64,000 nucleotides of DNA from Streptomyces sp. NBC_01232 (GTDB taxonomy: Bacteria; Actinomycetota; Actinomycetes; Streptomycetales; Streptomycetaceae), in the NCBI RefSeq assembly GCF_035989885.1, contig NZ_CP108518.1, forward strand, positions 4,265,501 through 4,329,500, in the 5' to 3' direction. Below, in pieces: positions 1-8,447 of the stretch (within the stretch, counting starts at the first letter, position 1; every line of letters starts with the position of its first letter). A program made the position numbers and the translations under genes. The notes below the pieces were generated by a model. That model ran no database searches, was not told where the DNA came from, and worked only from the letters and a program-made list of their open reading frames with translations.

Positions 1-2
1 GC

Positions 3-1109
3 TCCACCGTCGACCCGGACGCCGTGGTCACGCACCGCGAGGCGCAGATCCTCGTCCTGCCGATGGAGGAGTACCGGGACCGCCTCGCCGACTACTACGT
101 CAGGCACCGGGACGTGCTGCGGCCGCACACCGCGCAGCTGGTCCGTGAGGCGCTGGACCGGCCGCTGCCGGACTTCCCGATCACCTATCCGACCGCGTGG
201 GGCATCCCGGCGCCGTTCACCGAGACCCCGGGCCAGGTCCTCAACGCCTGGGCCGAGGGCATGGCCGCCTCGATGTACTGCACCTGGTACGCGGCCGAGC
301 AGCTCGGTGAGCACACCGACCGCTTCGACGAGCACTGGCTGTCCGAGCACGGCATCGACCTCGTGTACTTCCTCGGATTCGACAACGTCTACTTCTGGGG
401 AATGACGCACCTGGCGCTGCTGATGGCGCACGGCGACCGGTACGTCGAGCCGCACGCCATCGTGTCGAACGAGTTCTACGAACTGGAGAACCAGAAGTTC
501 TCCACGAGCAAGGGCCACGTGGTCTGGGCCGCCGATCTGGTGGCCGAGGTACCGCGCGACCTGGTGCGCTTCTACCTGGCGCTGACGGCGCCGGAGCACT
601 CCCGCACGAACTTCAGCCACGAGGCGCTCGACACCCTGTCGAGCTCCCGGCTGGTCCAGCCGTGGAACCGGCTCGCGGGCCGGCTGGACGAGCTGCTCGC
701 CGGACTTCCGGCGGACGCGCTGCTGCCGGTCTCCCCGACCGGCGCCGAGGAGGCGGGCATCGTCGTCGGACGGTTCCGCTCCCACTACGAGCTGGAGAGC
801 TTCAGCCTCCACCGGGCGGCGGACCTGATCGTCGTGCACCTCGACCGGCTGCTGGGCCAGGCGGACCGCGTGTCGGCGGAGGTCCCGACCGACCTCGGAG
901 ACCTCGTCCTCGCCGTCCGGACGCTGACCGCGTGCGCCGCTCCGCTGCTCGTCGACCTCGCGGCCCGTGCCGAACGGTCCGGGGCCGACCTGACCCTCCC
1001 GGCCGGCGCCTTCCCGGCCGAGCCCGTCGCCGTGCTGCGACTCCCCCGCCTGTCCACCGCGGTCGGGGCCTTCGAGCCCGTGGCCGTGCCGGCCGACATC
1101 CGAGCCTGA
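3..1109 (+). CDS. Methionyl-tRNA synthetase-like protein, C-terminal part (5' end outside window)
   Basis: The frame is open to the window edge with no stop or convincing start, so this is the C-terminal ~369 residues of a longer protein. It is a class I MetRS relative: a GIPAPF segment corresponds to the WGIPVPF region of MetRS, and the ATP-binding loop KFSTSKG (495-515) is intact, so adenylation may be retained. The C-terminal helical anticodon-binding region is poorly conserved. The HIGH motif and any N-terminal fusion would lie upstream. It heads an operon with ligases, a deacylase and a DAO oxidoreductase, which argues against a housekeeping role. Known relatives in natural-product clusters are cupin-MetRS hydrazine synthetases, which join N6-hydroxylysine to an amino acid through an N-N bond. 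The alternative is a duplicated, resistant MetRS. Family is secure; the specific role is inferred. Confidence 0.75.
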   Translation, partial: STVDPDAVVTHREAQILVLPMEEYRDRLADYYVRHRDVLRPHTAQLVREALDRPLPDFPITYPTAWGIPAPFTETPGQVLNAWAEGMAASMYCTWYAAEQLGEHTDRFDEHWLSEHGIDLVYFLGFDNVYFWGMTHLALLMAHGDRYVEPHAIVSNEFYELENQKFSTSKGHVVWAADLVAEVPRDLVRFYLALTAPEHSRTNFSHEALDTLSSSRLVQPWNRLAGRLDELLAGLPADALLPVSPTGAEEAGIVVGRFRSHYELESFSLHRAADLIVVHLDRLLGQADRVSAEVPTDLGDLVLAVRTLTACAAPLLVDLAARAERSGADLTLPAGAFPAEPVAVLRLPRLSTAVGAFEPVAVPADIRA

Positions 1110-1124
1110 CCTCCGAGGAGCACT

Positions 1125-2447
1125 GTGTCCACGATCGCCCCGCCCCGTCCCAATCGGGCAGAACGCCTGCTCATCCCCGCGACCTTCATCACCAACCTGG
1201 GCAACGGCATCCAGCTCACCGCCGCCTCGTACCTGGTGTTCACCGAAGCCAACACCATGCTCGCGGTCAGCTGGCTGATGATCGCCGTCACCATCCCGCA
1301 GGTGGCGCTCTCGTTGTTCTTCGGCAAGCTCGCCGACCGCTTCGACCGCCGCACCCTGGCGATGATCTCCGACCTGGCCAGCGCGGCCGCGGCGATCGGC
1401 CTGCCGATCTGGCTGGCCCTCGGCGGTAACCCCTCGACCGTCAGCTACGTCGCCAGCTTCATCCTGTCGATCTCCGCGGCCCTCTTCTTCCCGGCCAGCA
1501 ACGCCCTGATCAAGGAGCGCATCCCGGAGTCCCGGCTCGCCCAGTTCAACGGCAACGCCGAGATCGCCATCCAGGCCGGCACGCTCGCCTCGGCGGCCCT
1601 CGGCGGCTGGGTGATCGTCTGGGTCGGCACCACGTCGCTCTTCTACTTCAACGCGATCACGTTCCTGCTCTCCGCGGTCCTGCTGTTCTTCATCGGCCGC
1701 CGCCCGGCCGGCCAGGCCGTCACCGAGGCCGCGGCCAAGGCCGCTTCGGCCGCCGCCGCCCGCCTGTCCGCCGCCCGCCCGCCGCTGGCCCGTCTCGCGC
1801 TGCTGTACATCATCGGCAACATCGTGATCATCGTCGGCAACAGCATCATGCTGGTCCTGGTCATCGAGGGCTTCAAGTCCAACGCCGGCTACCTCGGCAT
1901 CGTCGACGCCCTGTTCGGCATCGGCGCCCTGTTCGCGGCCTGGGCCTTCAAGAAGATCAGCTCCAAGGCCACCGTGCTGAAGACGGCCCTCATCGGCTAC
2001 CTCGCCTTCGCGGTGCTCCTGTCCATGGAGTCCATCCACCTCTACGCCATGATGGCCGTCATCCCCTTCGCCGCCATCGCCTTCTGCGTGGCCCGCATCT
2101 CGGCCCGTACCGCCCTGATGAGCGCGGCGCCCGAGGAGAAGACGGGCTTCGTCTTCGGTGCCACCAACGCCTTCGGCCTCGCCGCCGGCACCATCGCCGT
2201 CGTCCTGATCTCGCTCCTGGTCGACTCCACCAACGTGAAGAACGGCTTCTACGCCCTCTCCGTCCTGGTCGTCGTCATCGCCTCGCTCACCGTCCTGTCG
2301 CTGCGCAAGCACGACCGTGAGGTCGCCGCCGCCGAGGCCGCCGCGCAGTCCGAGTCCGTCACCGGGGCCGCCGGGGCCGCGATCACCGAGCCCGCCGCCG
2401 CCGAGGCCGCCGCCGAGGTCCGCGAGCCCGTCCCGGCGAAGGTCTGA
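1125..2447 (+). CDS. MFS transporter, probable product exporter
   Basis: 440 residues with about twelve hydrophobic segments and the MFS motif A-like loop GKLADRFDRR between TM2 and TM3 (residues about 66-75). It resembles MFS_3-type drug exporters of the inner membrane. The chosen start is GTG at 1125, 15 nt after the MetRS-like gene, with a GGAG about 7 nt upstream. The C-terminal ~40 residues are a cytoplasmic Ala/Glu-rich tail. The location between the synthetase-like gene and the first ATP-grasp gene suggests export of, or self-protection against, the product of this operon. Substrate unknown. Confidence 0.85.
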   Translation: MSTIAPPRPNRAERLLIPATFITNLGNGIQLTAASYLVFTEANTMLAVSWLMIAVTIPQVALSLFFGKLADRFDRRTLAMISDLASAAAAIGLPIWLALGGNPSTVSYVASFILSISAALFFPASNALIKERIPESRLAQFNGNAEIAIQAGTLASAALGGWVIVWVGTTSLFYFNAITFLLSAVLLFFIGRRPAGQAVTEAAAKAASAAAARLSAARPPLARLALLYIIGNIVIIVGNSIMLVLVIEGFKSNAGYLGIVDALFGIGALFAAWAFKKISSKATVLKTALIGYLAFAVLLSMESIHLYAMMAVIPFAAIAFCVARISARTALMSAAPEEKTGFVFGATNAFGLAAGTIAVVLISLLVDSTNVKNGFYALSVLVVVIASLTVLSLRKHDREVAAAEAAAQSESVTGAAGAAITEPAAAEAAAEVREPVPAKV

Positions 2448-2462
2448 GGGGGGTCGGCACAG

Positions 2463-3716
2463 ATGAAGCTGCTCGCCATCGAGGCCAGCCAGAACGCCAC
2501 CTACTACATCTCGCGCTACCAGCAGGTCGAGGCCCTCGGTGCCGAGGTCCACGTCCTCAACGGCATAGGCACGGAGGACTTCTGGGACGCGGACCGCTAC
2601 CGGATCGCCGGCTCCAAGCACATCGAGGACATCGTCACCGCCGCCAAGGTCTGGCACGCGGAGGAGGAGTTCGAAGGGGTCCTGACCTTCTCGGAGTCCG
2701 GGGTCGTCACGGTGGCGGTCGTCGCCGAGGCGCTCGGCCTCCCGAGCATCGGCTTCGAAGCCGCCCGGACCAGCCGCAACAAGTACCTGATGCGCCAGGC
2801 GCACGAGCGCGGCAGCGCGGCGCACCCCGGCTTCCGGTACGCCCCCGACGTGGAGGCGGCGCTGACCGCCGGTGAGGAGCTGGGCTACCCGCTGATCCTC
2901 AAGCCCACCCTGGGCGCCGCCAGCAACTTCGTGTTCAAGGTCGACGACCCCGAGGAGATGCGGGCCCGCTTCGCGGACGCCACCTCGGGCATCGAGACCA
3001 TGACCTGGGCCCTGATGGAGGCCGACGGCCTGGACCTCGGCCCGAACGGGATCATCGTCGAGGGCTACCTCGACGGCCACGAGCACCTCATCGAGGCGCT
3101 GGCCTGGGACGACGAGGTCTACCTCGGTTCCATCGTGGACCGGATCACCGTCGAGAGCGGCACCTTCGACGACGACGTCCACCACGCGCCCAGCTCGCTG
3201 ACCCCCGAGCAGGTCGCCGCCGTCCACGAGGTCGTCAGGGACGCCGCCCACGCCCAGGGCCTGCGCCGGTCCGTCCTGCACGCCGAGGTGCGCTTCCACC
3301 AGGGCAGGCCCTTCATCCTGGAGATAGCGATCCGTCCCGGCGGCGGCGGTCTCGACCACATGGCGCGGATCAGCGCCGGCCACGACCCCATCCGGTGCGT
3401 GTCGGACGTGGCGCGCGGCATCCAGCCGGACGTCTCGCACTACTCGCCGACGGACGTGCACACCGCCGCGATGTGCCTGATCAGCGGGGCGGGAACGGTC
3501 GAGTCCATCGAGGTGCCGACCGAGGTCGCCGAGGACCCCGCCCTGTTCTTCCTCAAGATCACGGCCACGGCGGGAACCGTCATCAAGCGGCCGCCGGCGG
3601 GCAACAACATCCTCGGCTTCATCGGCGCCACCGGTACCTCCCTGACGGAGGCGCTGACCGCCGCGCACATCGCGGCCGGCCGCATCACCACCGCGATGAG
3701 GCCGGAGCATGGCTGA
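2463..3716 (+). CDS. ATP-grasp ligase A
   Basis: 417 residues with the three-part ATP-grasp fold: an N-terminal pre-ATP domain, the ATP-binding lysine segment YPLILKPTLGAAS (about residues 141-153) and the metal-binding strand FILEIAIRPGGG (about residues 281-292). The family forms amide bonds through acyl-phosphates; BacD-like members make dipeptides. Here the usual E-x-N metal motif reads E-I-A-I-R, so the Asn is replaced. The gene sits 15 nt after the MFS gene and its 3' end overlaps the next gene by 8 nt, indicating translational coupling. With ligase B downstream, the operon could join two or more amino acids. Substrates cannot be read from sequence. Confidence 0.85.
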   Translation: MKLLAIEASQNATYYISRYQQVEALGAEVHVLNGIGTEDFWDADRYRIAGSKHIEDIVTAAKVWHAEEEFEGVLTFSESGVVTVAVVAEALGLPSIGFEAARTSRNKYLMRQAHERGSAAHPGFRYAPDVEAALTAGEELGYPLILKPTLGAASNFVFKVDDPEEMRARFADATSGIETMTWALMEADGLDLGPNGIIVEGYLDGHEHLIEALAWDDEVYLGSIVDRITVESGTFDDDVHHAPSSLTPEQVAAVHEVVRDAAHAQGLRRSVLHAEVRFHQGRPFILEIAIRPGGGGLDHMARISAGHDPIRCVSDVARGIQPDVSHYSPTDVHTAAMCLISGAGTVESIEVPTEVAEDPALFFLKITATAGTVIKRPPAGNNILGFIGATGTSLTEALTAAHIAAGRITTAMRPEHG

Positions 3717-4533
3717 GACCCCGCGGCGCACGGCCACCAGGCGGCACTACCTGATGTGCCGGCCGACCCACTTCGAGGTGACCTACGCGATCAACCCGTG
3801 GATGAACCCCGACAAGCCGATGGACGCCGGCCTGGCGCTGGCCCAGTGGGAGCGGATCCGCGACCTCTTCCTCGGCTTCGGACACGAGGTCTCCTTCATC
3901 GACCCGGCCCCGGGCCTGCCGGACATGGTGTTCTCCGCCAACGGAGCCACCGTGGTCGACGGCAAGGTGCTGATCGCGAAGTTCCGCCACCAGGAGCGGG
4001 CGGCCGAGGCCGACGCCTACCGGGCCTGGTTCGAGGGCCACGGCTACACCGACATCCGCCTCCCGCAGTACGTCAACGAGGGCGAGGGCGACTTCGCCCC
4101 CGCCGGCCGGCGGATCCTGGCCGGCGCCGGATTCCGCAGCGACCCCGGCGCGCACGAGGAGCTCCGTGAGTTCTTCGGCCTGCCGGTGGTCGGCCTGACC
4201 CTGACCGACCCCCGCTTCTACCACCTGGACACCGCACTGTTCGTCCTCGACGACGACCTGGTGGCGTACTACCCCGCCGCCTTCTCCGAGGAGAGCCGGG
4301 AGGTGCTGCGGGAGCTGTACCCGGACGCGGTCATCGCCACCCGCGAGGACGCCGACGCCTTCGGCCTGAACGCGGTGAGCGACGGCCTGAACGTGGTCCT
4401 GACGGAGACCGCCACCCACCTGATCGACGAGCTGCGCGAGCGCGGATTCCGCCCGCACGGCGTGGACATGTCCGAACTGCTGAAGGCCGGAGGCGCGGTG
4501 AAGTGCTGCACCCAGGAGATACGACACCAGTGA
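3709..4533 (+). CDS. Dimethylargininase / arginine-dihydrolase-like guanidino hydrolase
   Basis: 274 residues, full length for the DDAH branch of the pentein (guanidine-modifying) superfamily. An N-terminal INPWM block with Asn29, a PDMVFSAN block ending at Asn78, a central His in YHLDT and a C-terminal GGAVKCC nucleophile-Cys block are all visible. Asn at both the INPWM and FSAN positions matches what is known of bacterial arginine dihydrolases, which turn arginine into ornithine, CO2 and two ammonia. DDAH activity on methylarginines (giving citrulline) is the other option, and Streptomyces proteins of this type are often annotated that way. It may feed ornithine or citrulline into the product, or trim a guanidine intermediate. 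It overlaps the preceding gene by 8 nt. Confidence 0.8.
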   Translation: MAETPRRTATRRHYLMCRPTHFEVTYAINPWMNPDKPMDAGLALAQWERIRDLFLGFGHEVSFIDPAPGLPDMVFSANGATVVDGKVLIAKFRHQERAAEADAYRAWFEGHGYTDIRLPQYVNEGEGDFAPAGRRILAGAGFRSDPGAHEELREFFGLPVVGLTLTDPRFYHLDTALFVLDDDLVAYYPAAFSEESREVLRELYPDAVIATREDADAFGLNAVSDGLNVVLTETATHLIDELRERGFRPHGVDMSELLKAGGAVKCCTQEIRHQ

Positions 4534-4865
4534 TCGACTACGACGGCAGAAGTTTCCGCAACACCGGCTACCCGTCGGACCAGGACGCCCCCGTCGGCCA
4601 CTACCGCCAGGAAGGCGACCTGCTCTGGGCCGACTTCGACGGAGGCGACGTCCGCAGGGGCTCCCTGAACGGGCGCGTCGAGCCCGACGGAAACCTCGAA
4701 TTCGCTTACACGATGGTCCTCGCGGACGGACAGGTGGTCGCCGGCAGGTGCTGGAGCACCCCCGAGTTCCTCGACGACGGACGGATCCGGCTCAACGAGC
4801 GCTGGGAGCGCTACGGAGCCCACTCGGACAGCGGTGAATCCGCACTGGAGGAGGTACCGAGATGA
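4530..4865 (+). CDS. Small lipocalin/avidin-like protein (often mislabelled N-acetylglutamate synthase)
   Basis: 111 residues starting at GTG 4530, which overlaps the preceding stop as GTGA; GGAG lies at 4514-4517. The pattern is short beta strands throughout, with YRQEGDLLWADFDGG near residue 25 and GRCWSTPEFL near residue 70. This matches a small bacterial family, also found in Firmicutes, carried in databases as 'n-acetylglutamate synthase' without evidence of that activity. The fold is likely a small beta barrel that binds a ligand. The stop overlaps the next start as ATGA. Function in the pathway is unknown; it could be a cyclase-like or binding accessory. Confidence 0.7.
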   Translation: MIDYDGRSFRNTGYPSDQDAPVGHYRQEGDLLWADFDGGDVRRGSLNGRVEPDGNLEFAYTMVLADGQVVAGRCWSTPEFLDDGRIRLNERWERYGAHSDSGESALEEVPR

Positions 4866-6640
4866 CCCCGCCCACCACCCCGCTCCGCGGGGGCAGCGTG
4901 ACCTGGGCCTGCACCAGCGGCTTCAGCCCGGTCTTCATCTTCCCCTTCACCCCGGGCGAGTACTACGGGGTGGCCAACCTGCACGAGTTCCAGACCCTGA
5001 TGTACCGCCCGCTGTACTGGTACGGAACCGGCGGCCAGCCGACGGTCGACTACGGGCGCAGCCTCGCCGAGCCCCCGCAGTGGAGCGAGGACGGCCGCAC
5101 GGCGACGATCACCATCAAGCCCTACACGTGGTCGAACGGCGAGAGCGTCAACGCCGACAACGTGATGCTGTGGATGCACCTCCTGGAGGCCGAGAAGGAC
5201 AGCTTCGGCGGTTACACGCCGGGCTTCTTCCCGGACAACCTCTCCGGCTACGAGAAGGTCGCCGAGGACAAGGTCAGCTTCACCTTCGACCGCGCCTACT
5301 CGCACAACTGGGTGCTGATGAACCAGTTCAGCACCATCACCCCGCTGCCGAAGGCCTGGGACCGCACCGGCGACGACCGGCCGGCCGACGCCACCCACGA
5401 CCCGGCGCAGGCCTCCGCGGTCTACGCCTACCTGCGGGCCTGCAACGACGAACGCAAGGGCTGGGACACCAGCCCCGTCTGGAGCGTTGTCAACGGACCC
5501 TGGAAGCTGAGCAGTTACACGATCGACGGCGTCTCGGGCGAGGCCGTCCTGGTGCCGAACGAGACTTACTCCGGTACCGACAAGCCCTACCTGGACGAGT
5601 TCCGGCTGGTGCCCACCGGCTCGGACACCGAGCAGTACGAGATGCTCCGCCGCGGCCCCGAAGCCCCGGACGGCGTGCAGATCGGCTTCCTCCCCTTCGA
5701 CGAGGTCACCGAGCCGGCCGAGGACCCGATGCTCGGCGGACCCAACCCGCTCGGCGAGCACTACGACCTGGTCCCCCAGCTCACTTACAAAATCCATTAC
5801 TTCCCGATCAACTTCAACAACCCGACGGTCGCCGGAAAGATCTTCAAGCAGCTCTACTTCCGCCAGGCCCTCCAGTCCTGCCTCGACTCCCGGGGCGCCA
5901 TCCGCGACGTCTACAAGGGCTACGGCTACCCGACCACCGGGCCGATCCCGGCCCTGCCGGACAGCCCGCTGCTCTCACCCGCCGCGCACGAGGACCCGTA
6001 CCCCTTCGACGTCGAGGCGGCCCGTGCCTTCCTGACGGAGAACGGCTGGGACACCGGCACCACCCCTGCGCTCTGCGTCCGCGAGGGCACCGGGCCCGGA
6101 GAGGCGGGCGAAGGCATCCCGGCCGGCACCCCGCTGCGGTTCTCGATGCGGTACGCCCAGGGGCACGAGACGCTGACCGCGGTCATGCGCAAGTTCGCCG
6201 CCGACGCCGCGAAGGCGGGCATCGAGATCGTGCTCACCGAGGTCGAGGCGAGCGTCCTGGTCCTGGAGGACACCACCTGCACCCCGGGTCCCGACAGCCC
6301 CTGCCTGTGGGAGTTCAGCGACTGGAACGGCGGCTGGGGATACGGTCCCGGCTTCTACCCCACCGGCGAGGCCCTGTACTCGACCGGATCCTCGGTGAAC
6401 TTCGGCAGTTACAGCGACCCGAAGGCGGACGAGCTGATCGCCCGCACCGTCGTCAGCGACGACCTCGAGGACCTGTACGCCTACCAGGACTACATCGCGC
6501 AGCAGGTCCCGGTCATCTGGATGCCCAACTTCCCCTTCCGTCTGCTGGAAGTGGCCAACAACCTGAAGGGCGTGGCTCCGATCAACCCCTTCGGACTGAT
6601 CAACCCCGAGGACTGGCACTACGTCGGCGAGGTGCTCTGA
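4862..6640 (+). CDS. Family 5 solute-binding protein homologue without signal peptide
   Basis: 592 residues with the SBP_bac_5 (oligopeptide/nickel-binding, DppA/OppA-type) fold throughout. The protein begins at MTPPTTPLRGGSVTW, directly at what would be the first strand of the mature domain. No charged n-region, hydrophobic core or lipobox precedes it, and the start is fixed by an ATGA overlap with the upstream stop and a GGAGG at 4848-4852. No ABC permease or ATPase genes accompany it. This suggests a cytoplasmic protein that binds a peptide-like intermediate or has become an enzyme, unless it is secreted in some unusual way. Its stop overlaps the next start (TGATG). Confidence 0.8.
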   Translation: MTPPTTPLRGGSVTWACTSGFSPVFIFPFTPGEYYGVANLHEFQTLMYRPLYWYGTGGQPTVDYGRSLAEPPQWSEDGRTATITIKPYTWSNGESVNADNVMLWMHLLEAEKDSFGGYTPGFFPDNLSGYEKVAEDKVSFTFDRAYSHNWVLMNQFSTITPLPKAWDRTGDDRPADATHDPAQASAVYAYLRACNDERKGWDTSPVWSVVNGPWKLSSYTIDGVSGEAVLVPNETYSGTDKPYLDEFRLVPTGSDTEQYEMLRRGPEAPDGVQIGFLPFDEVTEPAEDPMLGGPNPLGEHYDLVPQLTYKIHYFPINFNNPTVAGKIFKQLYFRQALQSCLDSRGAIRDVYKGYGYPTTGPIPALPDSPLLSPAAHEDPYPFDVEAARAFLTENGWDTGTTPALCVREGTGPGEAGEGIPAGTPLRFSMRYAQGHETLTAVMRKFAADAAKAGIEIVLTEVEASVLVLEDTTCTPGPDSPCLWEFSDWNGGWGYGPGFYPTGEALYSTGSSVNFGSYSDPKADELIARTVVSDDLEDLYAYQDYIAQQVPVIWMPNFPFRLLEVANNLKGVAPINPFGLINPEDWHYVGEVL

Positions 6641-7143
6641 TGTACCAACGGCTGATCGACCTCCTCGACACCCGTCAGGCCCGCTACCGGCTGATCGACC
6701 ACGCGGCCGAGGGCCGCACCGATCTGGCGAGCGTCCTGCGCGGCCACCCCCTGGACCAGGCCGCCAAATGCATCGTCGTCCGCGTGAGCATCACCAAGCG
6801 GGTCGGCAAGTACGTGCTCGCCGTGGTTCCCGGCGACCGGCAGGTCGACCTGGAGGCGGTCGGCGCGCTGTTCGGCGGCGGGCGGACGGCCTTCGCGACG
6901 CCCGAGATCGCCGAGCGCCTGGCCGGCAGCGTCTGCGGCACGGTGATGCCGCTCAGCTTCCACCCCGATCTGCACCTCGTCGTCGACGAGAGCCTGATCC
7001 TCACCGAAGAGATCTATTTCAACGCGGCCCGCCTGGACCGCTCCGTGGCCCTGTCCACCCCCGACTACCTGGCCATCGCCCAGCCGCAGCTCGCGGCGAT
7101 CGCGACGGCCGGCGCGCGGGTCCTGACCCACTCCGCGAGGTGA
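6640..7143 (+). CDS. YbaK/ProX-type aminoacyl-tRNA deacylase
   Basis: 167 residues, the usual length of a free-standing YbaK/Cys-tRNA(Pro) or ProX editing domain. The start ATG shares a base with the preceding stop (TGATG). The conserved lysine lies in DQAAKCIVV (about residues 39-47) and the family G-x-V-x-P-L signature appears as GTVMPLSF (about residues 103-110). These proteins hydrolyse wrongly charged aminoacyl-tRNA. In an operon with a MetRS-like protein and amino-acid ligases it may protect the host from misincorporating the unusual amino acid being made, or hydrolyse an aminoacyl intermediate in the pathway. The family call is firm; the role is inference. Confidence 0.82.
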   Translation: MYQRLIDLLDTRQARYRLIDHAAEGRTDLASVLRGHPLDQAAKCIVVRVSITKRVGKYVLAVVPGDRQVDLEAVGALFGGGRTAFATPEIAERLAGSVCGTVMPLSFHPDLHLVVDESLILTEEIYFNAARLDRSVALSTPDYLAIAQPQLAAIATAGARVLTHSAR

Positions 7144-7148
7144 CGAAG

Positions 7149-8411
7149 ATGACTGATGACGCCAGCAGGACCGACGACGGCGTGGTGATCCTGGTCGGCA
7201 GCGGACAGCGCGCCTACCGCGAGTACCTGCTCGCCGGCGCCTCCCGGCGCCGCCCGATCTGGATCCTGGACGCCGCCGACCCGACCTGGCAGCAGGAGTA
7301 CGTGCTCGGCTCCACCACGGTGGAACTGCTCGACCGCGAACGCCTGGTGCCCGACACCGAAGGGCTGATCAGGGCCGCGGAGGCGGTGGCCGCCGAGCAC
7401 CGGGTGGTGGGCGTGTTCAGCTACGACGAGACGCTCGTGGTGACCACTGCCCTGATAGCCGAGCGGCTCGGACTGCCCGGCCTGACCTCCAGGGGCGCGG
7501 ACAACTGCCGCAACAAGCACAACACCCGGCAGCTGCTGACCGCCGCCGGACTGCCCCAGCCGCACTTCGCCTACGTGACCGGCGCCGACGAAGCCCTCGC
7601 CACTGCCGACTCCTTCGGCTACCCGGTCGTCCTCAAGCCCCGCGGCATGGGCGCCAGCATCGGTGTCATCCGGGTCGACGACGCGGCCGGGGTCCGGGCG
7701 GCCTTCGAGGTCGCGGACTCCGCCAGCCGCGGCGGCAACAGCGACTACGAGGGCGGGGTGCTGGTCGAGGAGTGCGTCATGGGCCCCGAGATCAGCATCG
7801 ACGGACTGGTCTTCGACGGTGACTGGACCCCGCTCTTCCTCGCGCACAAGGAAGTGGGCCTGGCGCCCTACTTCGAGGAGACCGGACACGTGGTCAGCGC
7901 CACCGACCCGTTGCTCTTCGACGAGGAACTGCTGGGCGTGCTGCGGGACGCCCACCGGGAACTGGGCATCGGCTACGGGATCACCCACACGGAGGTGAAG
8001 CTCACCACCCGCGGCCCGGTGATCATCGAGGTGAACGCCCGCCTCGGCGGCGACCTCATCCCCTACCTCGGCAGCCTCGCCACCGGCGTGGAGCCCGGGG
8101 AGCTGGCCGCGGACGTGGCCGCGGGCGTCCGCCCCGAGTGGACACCGACGCAGTCCCGCACCGTCGGCATCCGCTTCCTGTACCCGCCGCAGAGCGGCAC
8201 GGTCGGCTCGGTCGACGTACCCACCGCCCCGGATGTGCCGGGGCTGCTGGAGACGAACGTGATGGTGGCGCCGGGGGTGACGCTCCTGCTGCCGCCCGAG
8301 GGCTACCTCAGCCGCTACGCCAACCTCATCTGCGCCGGCGACACCGTCCTGAGCTGCGAGGAGTCCCTCGCCAAGGCCGCCGCGCTGACCACGATCGTCC
8401 TCGACAGCTGA
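7149..8411 (+). CDS. ATP-grasp ligase B
   Basis: 420 residues from ATG 7149, five bases after the deacylase stop. It has a canonical ATP-grasp core: lysine/glycine loop VVLKPRGMGASIG (about residues 160-172) and the full metal-binding signature VIIEVNARLGGDL (about residues 293-305), with both Glu and Asn present. It resembles carboxylate-amine ligases of the BacD/CarB type and is clearly paralogous to ligase A but more conserved at its catalytic residues. Likely role is amide bond formation between amino acids or onto a hydrazino/amino acid product. A spacer of 36 nt with a strong GGGAGG separates it from the oxidoreductase gene. Confidence 0.87.
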   Translation: MTDDASRTDDGVVILVGSGQRAYREYLLAGASRRRPIWILDAADPTWQQEYVLGSTTVELLDRERLVPDTEGLIRAAEAVAAEHRVVGVFSYDETLVVTTALIAERLGLPGLTSRGADNCRNKHNTRQLLTAAGLPQPHFAYVTGADEALATADSFGYPVVLKPRGMGASIGVIRVDDAAGVRAAFEVADSASRGGNSDYEGGVLVEECVMGPEISIDGLVFDGDWTPLFLAHKEVGLAPYFEETGHVVSATDPLLFDEELLGVLRDAHRELGIGYGITHTEVKLTTRGPVIIEVNARLGGDLIPYLGSLATGVEPGELAADVAAGVRPEWTPTQSRTVGIRFLYPPQSGTVGSVDVPTAPDVPGLLETNVMVAPGVTLLLPPEGYLSRYANLICAGDTVLSCEESLAKAAALTTIVLDS

Positions 8412-8447
8412 CCCGTAGGCACAACGAAAACGGAAGGGAGGTGTGTG

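Noticed and set aside
4834..7143. 769-residue + frame across the solute-binding gene
   Set aside because: Only its last 167 residues are real (the deacylase from 6640); the rest is an Arg/Pro-rich shadow.
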